A stretch of 56,301 bases of DNA from Bacteroidales bacterium (GCA_025454815.1 JALONR010000040.1:1-56301), one strand, 5' to 3'; positions 1 through 8,921 are shown, counted from the first letter of the stretch. Notes: generated by a model not told the origin, from the sequence alone. Numbers and translations: made by a program.

Positions 1-3
1 ATC

Positions 4-246
4 ATGACCCAGACCCAGACCCGCACCCAGAATCATGGTGCTGCCGTCAGTGAGACTGCAAAACAGGCTAAGACCCAGTCAGGGACTGGTAAGGGTGAGA
101 TGGTGCGTGAGCAGGCAAAACTGCAGGGTGATGCACAGAAAACAATGAAACAGGCAAAAACCGCAACCAAAAACAATGGCGCTGCAAAAAGTGTCAGGAC
201 CAACCGTCCGGCTGCAGTAAAAGGCAACGGTGCAGGCCGCAAATAA
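4..246 (+). CDS. Small Lys/Gln/Ala-rich basic protein
   Basis: This is an 80-residue open frame starting with ATG three bases into the window and ending in TAA. It is low in complexity, very rich in Lys, Gln, Ala, Thr and Asn, with almost no hydrophobic core and no signal peptide. The run of AKQAK and KQAKTATK segments looks like an unstructured nucleic-acid-binding or histone-like tail, but I do not recognise a family. A good rho-independent terminator follows 22 bases after the stop, which supports a real transcript on this strand. Because the window begins here, the frame could extend further upstream. The function is unknown. Confidence 0.5.
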   Translation: MTQTQTRTQNHGAAVSETAKQAKTQSGTGKGEMVREQAKLQGDAQKTMKQAKTATKNNGAAKSVRTNRPAAVKGNGAGRK

Positions 247-268
247 CAGACGGGCACACATAAAAATA

Positions 269-297
269 ACCGGCGGAGAGATCTGCCGGTTTTTTTA
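269..297 (+). terminator. Rho-independent terminator after the small basic protein
   Basis: A 6-bp perfect stem (ACCGGC with GCCGGT) and a 10-base loop are followed by a run of seven T. It sits just after the stop codon of the 80-residue gene and reads in its direction. Confidence 0.75.
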
Positions 298-366
298 TTG
301 CATTCAGAGACTGCTCCTGGAATTTATGAAAATTAAGTCCTCCCGGAAAATCATTCCGGCAACTAT

Positions 367-1719
367 TTATTTCAGATTATCCATGAAGGAATTTAGCCTC
401 CCCGACGTGTTCAACAGCTCAATCCTCTTGTAGGCGAGCTGTGCCTTTTTCTCATTATACCCCGTTTTCTCCTTCTGAAGTTCTGTTTCTTCATTCAGGA
501 GATCATATGAATTTATCTGTCCGGCTGCATATTTCTCCTGTGCAAGTTTTATGTTTTCCTCAAGCAGCGAGATGTTCTCCTCTGACATACTGACCTGATA
601 ACTTAGTTGCTGCACCTCAACAGACAGCCTGAGGTTATTCCCTGACTGTAAATTTGTTTCGTCCTCAAGCTCTGACTTGATTCCCTCTGCCTGCTTTCTG
701 ATCTGTTTGAGCCTGTTTCCCGGGCTGGATCCGGAAAGGATGCTGACCCTGATGCTGAGACCGACATAGCTGCTTCCGTACCAGCTGCCGGCAAGTGCCG
801 GATCAAAGTTTTCGGAATACTGATTGGCACCCAGAAAGCCATCGATTCCTACCGAAGGCAGCCTCAAAGATAATTCCGTTTTCTGCTGCTGCTCAAACAA
901 CTCCTTTCTCAGTTTCAATATCTCAACAGATGGTATTGAATCCGAAACCGGTCCGGCAAGACTGGCTTCAATCATCCCATCTGTAAACGGTGAGAAATCA
1001 TACGGGCCATTGACCAAAACAACAAGAGGTAACCCGGTAAGATAGCTCAGGTAAATCTTCTCGCCGGCGAGTGAGGAATTGACTTCGTGGTAACCTGAAA
1101 GGGCATTGTTGTGGTTCATGACCGCCCTGTTAATATCTGCCCTGAGAGCCTTACCCTCATCCCATCTTGCCTTTATCAGCTCTCTGGTCCGGTAAGTCCT
1201 CAATGTGTCAAGGGCGGCAGCCTGAAGCCTTTCCTGGTACAGCCATATATTTGTATAACTTTTCAGCACCTCTGTTACAAGCTCTCTCCCGGCAGCCTCA
1301 GCGTCAGCGCTCCTTATCTTCTCATTGATCCTGCTTTCCCTTACACGATTGCTGAGGGTGAAGTCAATTATCGGCTGGTAAATGCTGACCCCGGCATTCT
1401 GCTGCCAGGTTGTACCGAACTTTATAGGTCTCTTTTCATCGGTGGGCACAGGGCTGAACTGGCCAACAGGTATTATCTGTGTGGGGATTAAAGGATTATA
1501 CCGGTAATTATAACTGACCGAAAGGTCAGGAAGATATCTTTGCCAGGCAGCCGAAGTCTCCAGTTTTGCTATCTCAACATCTGTTATTTTTGACTTCAGT
1601 GTTCCCTTGCTGGCCAATGATGAATCTATGCAGGTGATCAGGCTGATCGGCTGACCTGACAGAATACCGGTGAAGACCAGCAAAAAAGCGATTGAATTAA
1701 CTAGCCTGATTATTTTCAT
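367..1719 (-). CDS. TolC-family outer-membrane efflux protein
   Basis: About 450 residues from the chosen ATG at 1719. A longer frame reaches 1767 but would overlap the permease gene, and the protein from 1719 begins with a proper signal peptide (MKIIRLVNS, then a hydrophobic stretch ending near SGQP). The body is built of long amphipathic helices, including KYAAGQINSYDLLNEE near the C-terminus, which is typical of the second OEP repeat of TolC-like trimeric channels. It is the last gene of a leftward operon of ATPase, membrane-fusion lipoprotein, FtsX-type permease and TolC. It is therefore expected to be the outer-membrane exit duct of that exporter. The substrate is not evident. Family call confident; partner assignment inferred from gene order. 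Confidence 0.88.
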   Translation of the reverse strand: MKIIRLVNSIAFLLVFTGILSGQPISLITCIDSSLASKGTLKSKITDVEIAKLETSAAWQRYLPDLSVSYNYRYNPLIPTQIIPVGQFSPVPTDEKRPIKFGTTWQQNAGVSIYQPIIDFTLSNRVRESRINEKIRSADAEAAGRELVTEVLKSYTNIWLYQERLQAAALDTLRTYRTRELIKARWDEGKALRADINRAVMNHNNALSGYHEVNSSLAGEKIYLSYLTGLPLVVLVNGPYDFSPFTDGMIEASLAGPVSDSIPSVEILKLRKELFEQQQKTELSLRLPSVGIDGFLGANQYSENFDPALAGSWYGSSYVGLSIRVSILSGSSPGNRLKQIRKQAEGIKSELEDETNLQSGNNLRLSVEVQQLSYQVSMSEENISLLEENIKLAQEKYAAGQINSYDLLNEETELQKEKTGYNEKKAQLAYKRIELLNTSGRLNSFMDNLK

Positions 1720-1738
1720 TTTATTCTCTTTTAATGGT

Positions 1739-2881
1739 TTAGGTGCGAAAAACTGCAGCCGGTTCAACGTTTCTTATGGTTCTGACTGAAAAGAACAGAG
1801 AGCTTCCTACCGATATAAATACGGTTACAAGGAACAGCATGGCATATTCAGTGAATGTGTATTTAATAACCAGCCCGGCACCCGTTACTCCGGCCCTGAA
1901 ACCTTCCAGAAGCAACATGGCGATTAAAAAGCCGGTGACGGCAAACATGAATGACTGGGTAACTATCAGCCTTGTGATATACCAGTTGTTGGCACCGATA
2001 GCCTTAAGGGTCCCGTAATCCTTCATCCGGTCAACAGCAGACGAATAGAGAGTAAGTCCGATAATAAAGAACCCGCTTATTACCGCGAACACGACAAGTG
2101 ATCCAATGCTGGTTCCTATATTCGACGAGACAGTTATATAACTTATGGTGGTTTTCCTGAGACTCTCTGCACTCCAGGCCCTTATACCGTAAACTGACCT
2201 GTTTATGTTATCAACAACATCATCCACAGCATACCCGGGCTCCACTTCCACTGCTATGGTGCTTACCTTTGACTCCGGAAATGAGGTATAGTAACGGGCT
2301 TTTGAGAGGTTTGTATAGAAGAAGGATCCTGCAAAACCCCTCGCATTCTTAGTCTGCACTTTTATTTCCGCACTTTTACCGTTTATTTCCACCCTTGTTC
2401 CGGTTGAAACCGGGAAATCAAACTGTGTCTGGTCATAATATTCAGCAGAGACCGATTCATCATCGTTAAGCGAAAGGATATTGCCTTCTATTATTGTTTC
2501 AGGCTTCGGTCCTGCTACAAACAGCGGAGCTTCGCTTCCAATAACAAGTACCGGGGCCAGTTTGCCGTTGGGAAACTTGACTGATGCCCCGGATGCTACA
2601 ATTGGATATGTATTCTTTACACCCCTGACGGACCTGAGCTCCCTTACCAGACTTTCATCCAGTTTTGGCAGCTCGTTGGCATTCCTGGTTATATTATCAA
2701 CTACCCAGATCTGTCCGATTTCCTGTCTTGAGTTCCCTACAAGGCCACCCATCAAACCTGTGAGGAATCTCAGGATTCCTATCTGCTGCCCGATAAGGAA
2801 TACACTGACAACGATACCTATGATCACCCCCAGGCTTTTTACCTTGTCATACCTGATGAATCTGTATGCCGATGCTATCAT
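1739..2881 (-). CDS. ABC transporter permease, DevC/MacB-like (FtsX fold)
   Basis: A 380-residue inner-membrane protein. One membrane segment lies near residues 18-40 (LGVIIGIVVSVFLIG), a large periplasmic domain spans about 45-255, and three more segments lie near 260-285, 310-335 and 345-370. That four-helix layout is that of MacB/DevC/LolC-type permeases. The SAVDRMKDYGTLKAIGA stretch after the second helix is the conserved cytoplasmic motif of FtsX-like permeases. It sits 11 bases downstream of the fusion-protein gene and 19 bases upstream of the TolC start, so the four genes look co-transcribed. Transporters of this type use ATP hydrolysis to drive periplasmic conformational change and push substrates through TolC. 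DevBCA systems export glycolipids in cyanobacteria; the substrate here is unknown. Confidence 0.87.
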   Translation of the reverse strand: MIASAYRFIRYDKVKSLGVIIGIVVSVFLIGQQIGILRFLTGLMGGLVGNSRQEIGQIWVVDNITRNANELPKLDESLVRELRSVRGVKNTYPIVASGASVKFPNGKLAPVLVIGSEAPLFVAGPKPETIIEGNILSLNDDESVSAEYYDQTQFDFPVSTGTRVEINGKSAEIKVQTKNARGFAGSFFYTNLSKARYYTSFPESKVSTIAVEVEPGYAVDDVVDNINRSVYGIRAWSAESLRKTTISYITVSSNIGTSIGSLVVFAVISGFFIIGLTLYSSAVDRMKDYGTLKAIGANNWYITRLIVTQSFMFAVTGFLIAMLLLEGFRAGVTGAGLVIKYTFTEYAMLFLVTVFISVGSSLFFSVRTIRNVEPAAVFRT

Positions 2882-2892
2882 ATCTGACTGAA

Positions 2893-3849
2893 TTAAAGCT
2901 TTATTACGGTTTCAACCTTGGAGTTTAGAATCAGGTTGCTCCCACCGTCGATCTTTATCCTTACTTCCCTTACCAGCCTGTCTTCCTGTTCGCTGGCTTT
3001 TCCTGAAAAAAGAGATTTCTTCTTAAGGTACGGTGAGACGAATATGACCTCACCTGTTGCTATGGAAGTATCACTCCCGACATACCTTATCTCTGCCTGA
3101 AGACCGTTTTTCAGTCTGTCGGCAAAAAGCTCATCAACCTCTGTTCTTACTGTCATTGCTCCTGATGGGGCCACTTCTGCAAAAACCTCGTACTGGTTCA
3201 CTGCTTCTCCCTCCGCTAAGTGCAGATCGAGAAGTATTCCATCCTGTGGTGATCTCAATATTTTTCTTGCCTGCTCAGCCTCAGCATATTCCAGCTGCCT
3301 GCCAGCCTCGCGCTGCCTGCTCCCGGCTAGTGCCACAGAGGCCCTGTTCCGGTCAACGGCAACCCTGAGTGCAGAGACCTCAGATTCAAGATCATCAAGG
3401 TTCTGCTGAGTTTCGGCTCCACGACCTGCCAGCCTTCGGGTTGACTCCAGCAGCCTCTCCCTGTTTGCCAGCTTGATCTCAGAATCTTGCAGATTCAATA
3501 GCTCAATCTCCCTCTGTGACTTCTCTGAAGCGTACTGGTTCCGGTAGCGTTCAACAGAGATTCCTTCAAGCTCATCGTCAAGCTGTAACAGAGGCTCTCC
3601 GCGCTTCACGCTATCCCCTTCGCTGTGCAATATCCGGGTCACAATACCCCCGGTTGCAGCTGCAAGGCTGACAATCTCACTCTCCGGTTCCACCTTGCCG
3701 ACTCCGACCACCTGTGATACCTCAATCAGGTAAGTATTTACCGAAGTGGCATTCATTGCCTTTTCGCTTTCCTCACTGCTGTTGCTGCAACCGGCGAGTA
3801 ACGGCAACAATGCCAGTAACGCTGCCCTATTCCATACTTTGATTTTCAT
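2893..3849 (-). CDS. Periplasmic adaptor (HlyD/DevB-type) lipoprotein
   Basis: About 318 residues from the ATG at 3849. That start gives a compact lipoprotein signal (MKIKVWNR, hydrophobic core, LLAG before Cys, then SNSS). An alternative ATG at 3879 overlaps the ATPase gene by 8 bases and would add ten residues. A barrel-sandwich half-motif (GGIVTRILHSEGDSVKRGEP, then LLQLDD) lies near residues 60-90. A long coiled-coil hairpin covers about 95-190. The return half (SPQDGILLDLHLAEGEAVN) and a beta-barrel region follow. This is the fold of membrane-fusion proteins that bridge the ABC permease to TolC. It lies between the ATPase and the permease, as in devBCA-like operons. Confidence 0.87.
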   Translation of the reverse strand: MKIKVWNRAALLALLPLLAGCSNSSEESEKAMNATSVNTYLIEVSQVVGVGKVEPESEIVSLAAATGGIVTRILHSEGDSVKRGEPLLQLDDELEGISVERYRNQYASEKSQREIELLNLQDSEIKLANRERLLESTRRLAGRGAETQQNLDDLESEVSALRVAVDRNRASVALAGSRQREAGRQLEYAEAEQARKILRSPQDGILLDLHLAEGEAVNQYEVFAEVAPSGAMTVRTEVDELFADRLKNGLQAEIRYVGSDTSIATGEVIFVSPYLKKKSLFSGKASEQEDRLVREVRIKIDGGSNLILNSKVETVIKL

Positions 3850-3871
3850 ATTCCGGAACTTTATTAATGGT

Positions 3872-4573
3872 TTATTCATGTGACATATATTCTTCTGACG
3901 GCGTCTCTGATGCAACTCCGTTGTCAACATAGATGATCCTGTCAGCATACTTCCTCAACCTGAGGTCATGGGTAACAACTACCACCGCTTTACCTGATGA
4001 TGCAAGCATCCTGAGCTCCTCCATCACTATGCCTGCACTTCTTATATCAAGTGAAGCAGTTGGTTCGTCACACAACATTATTGAAGGTTCTGTTACCAGC
4101 GCCCGCGCTATAGCCACCCTCTGCTGCTGACCCCCGCTCAGGTTTTTCGGCAGACTCTTCATACGGTCAAGCATATCAACCTTGCCAAGGGCCTCCTCTG
4201 CCCTCATCCTTGCCTCCCCGGCTCTTAAACCCGTCAGCCTTAAAGGCTGCATGACATTCTCCAGGGCATTCAGTGGTGACAGAAGATTGAAATTCTGAAA
4301 GACAAAACCTATATGCCGGAGCCTCAGCCTGGCAAGTTCAGGCTCACTCAGATCCTTCGCCTGGATATTGTCTACCACTACCTCCCCGGTGGTGGGAAAG
4401 ACAACACACCCGAGAAGGGACAGAAGAGTTGTTTTACCTGACCCCGAAGGCCCGATGATCAGTGTAAGCTCATTCTTCCTGAAATCAAAGGTTGTGGGCT
4501 GAAGAGCCGTAATAACAGTATCTCCTGTTCTGTACTCCTTGCTCGCCCCTATGACACTGGCCGCTATTTCCAT
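3872..4573 (-). CDS. ABC transporter ATP-binding protein (DevA/MacB-ATPase/LolD type)
   Basis: A 233-residue nucleotide-binding subunit. The Walker A motif GPSGSGKTT is near residue 41, the Q-loop sits in VFQNFNLL, the ABC signature LSGGQQQRV is near 143, Walker B IMLCDEPTASLD near 165, and the switch His in VVVVTHD. The length and motif set fit the LolD/MacB/DevA subgroup that pairs with FtsX-fold permeases. It is the first gene of the leftward exporter operon and lies divergent to a MarR-type regulator across about 118 bases. Expression is probably set from that shared region. Confidence 0.92.
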   Translation of the reverse strand: MEIAASVIGASKEYRTGDTVITALQPTTFDFRKNELTLIIGPSGSGKTTLLSLLGCVVFPTTGEVVVDNIQAKDLSEPELARLRLRHIGFVFQNFNLLSPLNALENVMQPLRLTGLRAGEARMRAEEALGKVDMLDRMKSLPKNLSGGQQQRVAIARALVTEPSIMLCDEPTASLDIRSAGIVMEELRMLASSGKAVVVVTHDLRLRKYADRIIYVDNGVASETPSEEYMSHE

Positions 4574-4634
4574 CTTCTAATTCATTTTGTGAGAAGAACA
4601 ACACAGGTACGGTTTTGTTTAATATCACTCCAAT

Positions 4635-4652
4635 TAGTTCGGTTTTGAACTA
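4635..4652. promoter_or_regulatory. Candidate MarR operator (inverted repeat)
   Basis: TAGTTC and GAACTA form a perfect 6-bp inverted repeat separated by six bases, midway between the divergent MarR gene and the exporter operon. MarR dimers usually bind 16-20 bp palindromes in such divergent regions. A related GGTTTTG word occurs 29 bases to the left, near 4612. The operator role is inferred from position. Confidence 0.5.
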
Positions 4653-4691
4653 TTTAACAGATCAATTGTTGAATTTTGACAATAGGCGGTG

Positions 4692-5363
4692 ATGACCAGG
4701 AGAGAAATTATTACCACAGTTTTAGATCATTTCTTTGACTTTGAGAGTCAGAACGTTAACCGTGAGGATTATTCTTTTGGCGAGTTCATTGGCTATCTTA
4801 ACAGCAAGGCCGGAACTGATCCTGTGGAAATGAGGAAAATATCCGGAGAGAAAGCTGATTCCCTGCCTGTTTACACCAGCAAAACCCTCAGTGATATATC
4901 GATATTGCTTGTGCTGATGTACCGTTATGCCAGGGGATATATTAAGCAGGCAATGAAGGAGAGCCCTCTTCATACTCCGGATGAATTTTCATTTCTCATA
5001 ACCCTGATGACCTGTAAGAGCATGCGTAAAAGTGAACTCATAAGCCGCCAGGTGATGGAAAAGACATCCGGAACAGAAGTGATCAAACGTCTTATCAACA
5101 AAGGGATGATAACCGAGAGAAGCGACATCAGCGACAGGAGGGGCAAAATGCTCTCAATTACGCCGGCTGGCAGTGAAGAAATTCTCAGGATACTTCCTGC
5201 AATGGGAAATGTTTCTGAAATAATTGCCGGTAACCTGAGTGATGTTGAGATCAATACACTGTCATACCTTTTAAGGAAACTTGATCATTTTCACAATGAC
5301 ATTTACCTGAGCAAAAAGGAGTTGTCACTTGATGAGATACTTCTCATGATCGGGAAAGGCTGA
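4692..5363 (+). CDS. MarR-type winged-helix regulator with N-terminal extension
   Basis: About 223 residues; a GTG immediately before the ATG at 4692 is an alternative start. The winged-helix region is near residues 95-175. It has a recognition-helix segment (TSGTEVIKRLINKGMI) and the wing DISDRRGKMLSITPAG, whose D-RRG pattern is diagnostic of MarR proteins. The first 80-90 residues are longer than usual for the family (about 140-160 residues in total) and form a helical extension. The gene is divergent from the DevBCA-TolC-like operon, so local control of that exporter is the natural inference. An inverted repeat in the shared region may be its operator. The ligand is unknown. Confidence 0.82.
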   Translation: MTRREIITTVLDHFFDFESQNVNREDYSFGEFIGYLNSKAGTDPVEMRKISGEKADSLPVYTSKTLSDISILLVLMYRYARGYIKQAMKESPLHTPDEFSFLITLMTCKSMRKSELISRQVMEKTSGTEVIKRLINKGMITERSDISDRRGKMLSITPAGSEEILRILPAMGNVSEIIAGNLSDVEINTLSYLLRKLDHFHNDIYLSKKELSLDEILLMIGKG

Positions 5364-5500
5364 GTTATCAATGACGGTCAGACCCTGACAGAATCCAACC
5401 GGTCTTCCCGGCCTCATTTTCAATCAACTGGTCAGGCAGCGTATACGGAGCAAAATGGTATGCCCTGCAAGTTGCAGCATCCGTGGTTGAAAGAGCAGGC

Positions 5501-7318
5501 TTAATCTGCCCCCAGTGCTTTCATCTTCGCCCGCTTGCGGTCATTTTCGTCAAGCATAATCTTCCGCAAACGCATTGACTTTGGGGTGATCTCAATATAT
5601 TCATCCGCGGCAATGTACTCCATTGCCTCTTCGAGTGAGAAGCGGACCGGCGGTGACAGCAGGGCCTTGTCATCTGAACCCGATGCCCTCATATTGGTAA
5701 GCTTCTTTGTTTTGGTGACGTTTACCACCAGGTCATCCTGACGGGTGTTTTCGCCTATCACCTGGCCCATATAAACATCCTCACCGGGAAATATGAAAAA
5801 CCTGCCGCGGTCCTGCAGCTTGTCAATGGCATAGGCAACCGCCATCCCCGTCTCCATGGCTATCAGCGATCCGTTCCGCCTGATGGCCAGATCTCCCTTC
5901 CATGGTTCATACTCATCAAACCTGTGTGCCATCACAGCCTCCCCTTCAGTCACCGTCAGCACCTGGTTTCTAAGCCCTATTATTCCCCTGGAGGGTATCC
6001 GGAAGTCGAGATGCGCCCTGTCATGCTTAACTTCAATGTTGACAATCTCTCCCTTACGTTGTGTCACCTGGTCAATCACCTTCCCCGCGAACACCTCCGG
6101 AACCTGCACTGTCAGAGCCTCTACAGGCTCATGCCTGATGCCGTTTATCTCCTTTACCAGTACCCTTGGCTGCCCCACCTGCAATTCAAAACCCTCGCGG
6201 CGCATGGTCTCTATGAGTATCGACAGATGCAGGATACCGCGACCGAAAACCATGAAGGTATCGGCAGAGTCAGTCTCCTCGACCCGCATTGCCAGGTTCT
6301 TTTCGGTCTCCCGGAAGAGCCTCTCCCTGAGCTGCCTCGATGTTACCAGCGTTCCCTCCCTGCCAAAGAAAGGGGATGTGTTGGAAGTGAAGAGCATGCT
6401 CATTGTTGGTTCATCAACCCTGATCCAGGGAAGAGCTTCGGGGTTCTCCGCGTCTGCTATGGTGTCACCAATGTCGAAATCTTCCATTCCGAAAACCGCG
6501 CAAATCTCCCCTGCATGAACAGGTTTCTTCGTCTTCTCCTTGCCCAGTCCCTCGAAGAGATATACTTCCTTAACAGTATTGCGTACCACAGATCCGTCAC
6601 GCTTGATCAGTGAGACCTGGCTGCCCGGCAACAGGGAGCCGCGGTTAACCTTGCCGACTGCTATCCTGCCCTGGTAGGATGAATAATCAAGCGACGATAT
6701 CTGCAACTGGAGTGTCCCCTCTGCCTTCCTCGGGGCTGGAATATGCTGAATTATTGTGTCAAGCAGGTAGCTTACATCAGTCGCCGGGCTATCCCATTCC
6801 GGCCCCATCCACCCCTGCTTTGAGGAGCCGAAAACGGTTGGGAAATCGAGCTGATATTCAGTGGCATTGAGGCTGTGCATCAGGTCAAAGACACTTTCCT
6901 GGGCCTCCTCAGGCTTGCAGTTTGGCTTATCTACCTTGTTTATCACAACAATGGGTTTAAGCCCGAGCTCAAGCGCCTTCTGCAGCACAAAACGGGTTTG
7001 CGGCATCGGCCCCTCAAAGGCGTCAACGATAAGCAGCACCCCCTCAGCCATGTTCAGAACGCGCTCAACCTCTCCTCCGAAATCGGAGTGACCCGGAGTA
7101 TCTATGATGTTGATCTTTACATTCTTGTACCTGACTGATACATTCTTCGAGAGAATGGTAATCCCCCTCTCCCTCTCCAGGTCGTTGCTGTCAAGTATCA
7201 GGTCTCCCATGACCTGGTTGTCTCGAAACAGCTTCACCTGATACAATATCCTGTCTACCAGCGTAGTCTTGCCGTGGTCAACGTGTGCTATCACGGCAAT
7301 ATTTCTAATATCTTCCGT
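5501..7318 (-). CDS. typA: Ribosome-associated GTPase TypA/BipA
   Basis: The translational GTPase motifs are all present: HVDHGKTT (G1), RGITI (G2), [10 protein letters not shown] (G3) and NKVDKP (G4). EF-G-like domains and the BipA C-terminal domain follow, with a total of about 600 residues, as is normal. BipA binds the ribosome and helps 50S assembly and growth at low temperature or stress. The start is odd. The nearest standard codon is a GTG at 7294, but this omits the conserved [12 protein letters not shown] lead-in. In frame upstream, a codon ACG at 7318 has an AGGGA box five bases before it and would give the normal N-terminus. An ATT at 7309 is another possibility. I drew the gene from the ACG. 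The downstream neighbour is convergent (MarR), so it is probably monocistronic. Confidence 0.93.
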   Translation of the reverse strand, partial: TEDIRNIAVIAHVDHGKTTLVDRILYQVKLFRDNQVMGDLILDSNDLERERGITILSKNVSVRYKNVKINIIDTPGHSDFGGEVERVLNMAEGVLLIVDAFEGPMPQTRFVLQKALELGLKPIVVINKVDKPNCKPEEAQESVFDLMHSLNATEYQLDFPTVFGSSKQGWMGPEWDSPATDVSYLLDTIIQHIPAPRKAEGTLQLQISSLDYSSYQGRIAVGKVNRGSLLPGSQVSLIKRDGSVVRNTVKEVYLFEGLGKEKTKKPVHAGEICAVFGMEDFDIGDTIADAENPEALPWIRVDEPTMSMLFTSNTSPFFGREGTLVTSRQLRERLFRETEKNLAMRVEETDSADTFMVFGRGILHLSILIETMRREGFELQVGQPRVLVKEINGIRHEPVEALTVQVPEVFAGKVIDQVTQRKGEIVNIEVKHDRAHLDFRIPSRGIIGLRNQVLTVTEGEAVMAHRFDEYEPWKGDLAIRRNGSLIAMETGMAVAYAIDKLQDRGRFFIFPGEDVYMGQVIGENTRQDDLVVNVTKTKKLTNMRASGSDDKALLSPPVRFSLEEAMEYIAADEYIEITPKSMRLRKIMLDENDRKRAKMKALGAD

Positions 7319-7412
7319 ATGATTCCCTGTTAGGGCTGCAAAAGTATGAAAAGAATCGTCACTCCCGCCGGTCTGACATATAACTTTTTGCGGTCATGAG
7401 AGATGAACCTGT

Positions 7413-7525
7413 TTCAGGATCATGGCAGATACAAGCACCGGGGCTATAGCAGCCACTCAATTCAGGGTCATGGCAGATACAGGCACCGGGGCAATAGCAG
7501 CCACTCAATTCAGGGTCATGGCACA
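7413..7525. repeat. 48-bp tandem repeat, two units plus a partial third
   Basis: The word TTCAGG(A/G)TCATGGCA recurs at 7413, 7461 and 7509, an exact 48-base period. Two nearly complete units differ at only a few positions and the third copy is cut short after about 17 bases. The last partial copy contains the stop codon of the neighbouring dehydrogenase remnant on the minus strand. It lies in the degraded stretch upstream of typA, so it may be a replication-slippage product rather than a functional element. Confidence 0.85.
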
Positions 7526-7741
7526 TAGATCATCTTCCGGGTCATTCCGCCGTCGATGATTATGTTTTCGCCATTAATGAATTCATTGCCTTCACCGGAA
7601 ATGAACAGGCACGCCCGGGCGATATCCTCCGGCCGCCCCACCCTGCCGGAGAAATGCTGTGAGTGGTCAGCATCACGGAGTACGCTGTAATCACCCGTCT
7701 CAATCCAGCCCGGGCTGATGCAGTTGACCCTGATGCCGTAC
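7516..7741 (-). pseudogene. C-terminal fragment of a short-chain dehydrogenase
   Basis: Read on the minus strand, about 75 residues are recognisable as the last third of a classical SDR. YGIRVNCISPGWIET is the post-active-site PG motif, GRVGRPEDIA and ACLFIS the helix before the end, and NGENIIIDGGM the conserved C-terminal strand. The frame then ends in TGA at 7516-7518. Nothing resembling the Rossmann N-terminus or the YxxxK site lies upstream; homology stops abruptly near 7741 and unrelated sequence follows. It is therefore a truncated remnant, not a gene. It is separate from the intact SDR at 8100-8921 and has a different ending, so it is not a simple duplicate of that gene. Confidence 0.82.
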
Positions 7742-7760
7742 TGTCAGCATTTGAAAATGA

Positions 7761-8045
7761 TCACATAATCCTGCAGGGTGCCATATAGCAGATAACAACA
7801 ATACCAACAAGCTTGCCGTTTCCGATGATAACCAGGTGACCGACAAGAAAGGTAACATGAGGATATCATTCCAGGCAAAGGGACTTCTTATAAATGCCAA
7901 GGTTGAGATTTCTCTGAAGAAAACTGCAGGGAAAGTTGCAGATGTAATCATCACACCCACAAGGGAAACGGTCAAGCGGTTCAATGGTGAAATCGTTCCC
8001 AAAGCCCAGTCAAAATACTTCCGCAGACCCGGGGAGATTTATTAA
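7761..8045 (+). pseudogene. C-terminal remnant of a small secreted protein, possibly DUF4251-like
   Basis: A continuous frame of about 94 codons ends in TAA at 8045 but has no N-terminal signal and begins directly after two stop codons. The only internal ATG is at 7857, with a GTG at 7836. The visible part is beta-rich, with alternating strands such as MRISFQAKG and KVEISLKKTAGKVADVII, ending in FNGEIVPKAQSKYF. That strand pattern and the final nGxIvP motif resemble the tail of Bacteroidota DUF4251 proteins, but I am not certain. The abrupt left edge next to the SDR fragment suggests that one deletion fused two dead genes. A short expressed protein from 7836 cannot be excluded. Confidence 0.45.
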
Positions 8046-8062
8046 TCACTCCTACCTCATAC

Positions 8063-8108
8063 AAGCCGGCATGAAACTGACAATCATTTTGTGCTGGCTT
8101 TACTTTTT
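8063..8108. terminator. Candidate bidirectional hairpin between converging genes
   Basis: AAGCCGGC pairs with GCTGGCTT (8 bp with one G-U) across a 22-base loop, followed by a T-rich run on the plus strand. It lies between the plus-strand remnant and the minus-strand dehydrogenase and overlaps the end of the latter. Confidence 0.35.
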
Positions 8109-8921
8109 TGTACCGGTGATCCCGTAGTGACTGCCGAGAATCCATGAAAATACCTTACCGGGCAGAAGCTTCTTAAGCACCACCGCCAGTCTCTGATCCG
8201 GAGAAGATATTATGTACCGGTGAGCAGGATTCCTTGACTCAATGATCTTTACGAGCTTCTTTGCCAGCCGGGCCGGGTTCTGGCCACCGGCTTCATCCTT
8301 TTCAATTATTGAGAGTGATTTTTCGAATTGCCCAGCATAGGGGTCTTCCCCGGCTGCAGGGGCAAGAAACTTCCTCCTGTTGCCAGAATTGCTCGTGCGG
8401 AAATCGCCCGGATTGATGACAACCACCCTGACATTAAATGGCTGAACCTCCATCCTGAGAGCCTCACTGAACCCTTCCACGGCAAACTTCGCAGCCGAAT
8501 AGAAAGGCTGGAACGGCAGTCCCATAAGACCTCCAATTGAACTGATATTAATGATCATTCCCCCTCCTGAGCCCCTCATTACGGGAAGCACCTCCCTGGT
8601 AAGAAGAACCATCCCCATAAAACTTGTCTCCATCTGAAGCCTGATATATTCCACCGGAGTGGTCTCAACAGGCCCCCCTGTATGCATCCCTGCATTGTTG
8701 ACCAATACATCTATCCTCCCCTCCTTCTCAACAACCTCTCTCACGGCTCTTCTTATTGATTCATGGTCTGTTAGATCCATCGAAAGATGGATGACTCCCT
8801 GCAGGGCCTCGCATTCACTCCTTACCGTCCCATAAACCCTGTGACCCTGTACTGCCATTAGTGCAGCACTCTCACGGCCGAAGCCTGAAGAGACCCCTGT
8901 TATGAGAATCACTTTGTGCAT
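8100..8921 (-). CDS. Short-chain dehydrogenase; candidate 3-ketosphinganine reductase
   Basis: A 273-residue classical SDR. The cofactor motif TGVSSGFG is near residue 8, LVNNAG near 90, the catalytic Ser in NISSIGG and the YSAAK Tyr-Lys pair near 150. A hydrophobic C-terminal part (KKLLPGKVFSWILG) could associate with membrane. It begins 32 bases after the stop of the serine palmitoyltransferase gene and reads the same way, so the two are probably one operon. In sphingolipid synthesis the next step after serine palmitoyltransferase is NADPH-dependent reduction of 3-ketosphinganine, catalysed by an SDR in eukaryotes. That assignment is inferred from context; the sequence alone says only SDR. 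Confidence 0.85.
   Translation of the reverse strand: MHKVILITGVSSGFGRESAALMAVQGHRVYGTVRSECEALQGVIHLSMDLTDHESIRRAVREVVEKEGRIDVLVNNAGMHTGGPVETTPVEYIRLQMETSFMGMVLLTREVLPVMRGSGGGMIINISSIGGLMGLPFQPFYSAAKFAVEGFSEALRMEVQPFNVRVVVINPGDFRTSNSGNRRKFLAPAAGEDPYAGQFEKSLSIIEKDEAGGQNPARLAKKLVKIIESRNPAHRYIISSPDQRLAVVLKKLLPGKVFSWILGSHYGITGTKK

Noticed and set aside
5364..5500. A short minus-strand frame with the possible ending WILSGSDRH between the MarR gene and typA
   Set aside because: Only 137 bases, no start and no family that I could name; too weak to list.
5856..6613. Two long plus-strand frames over 220 codons opposite typA
   Set aside because: They are antisense to the well-supported typA gene, show no domain, and have the composition of complementary codons.
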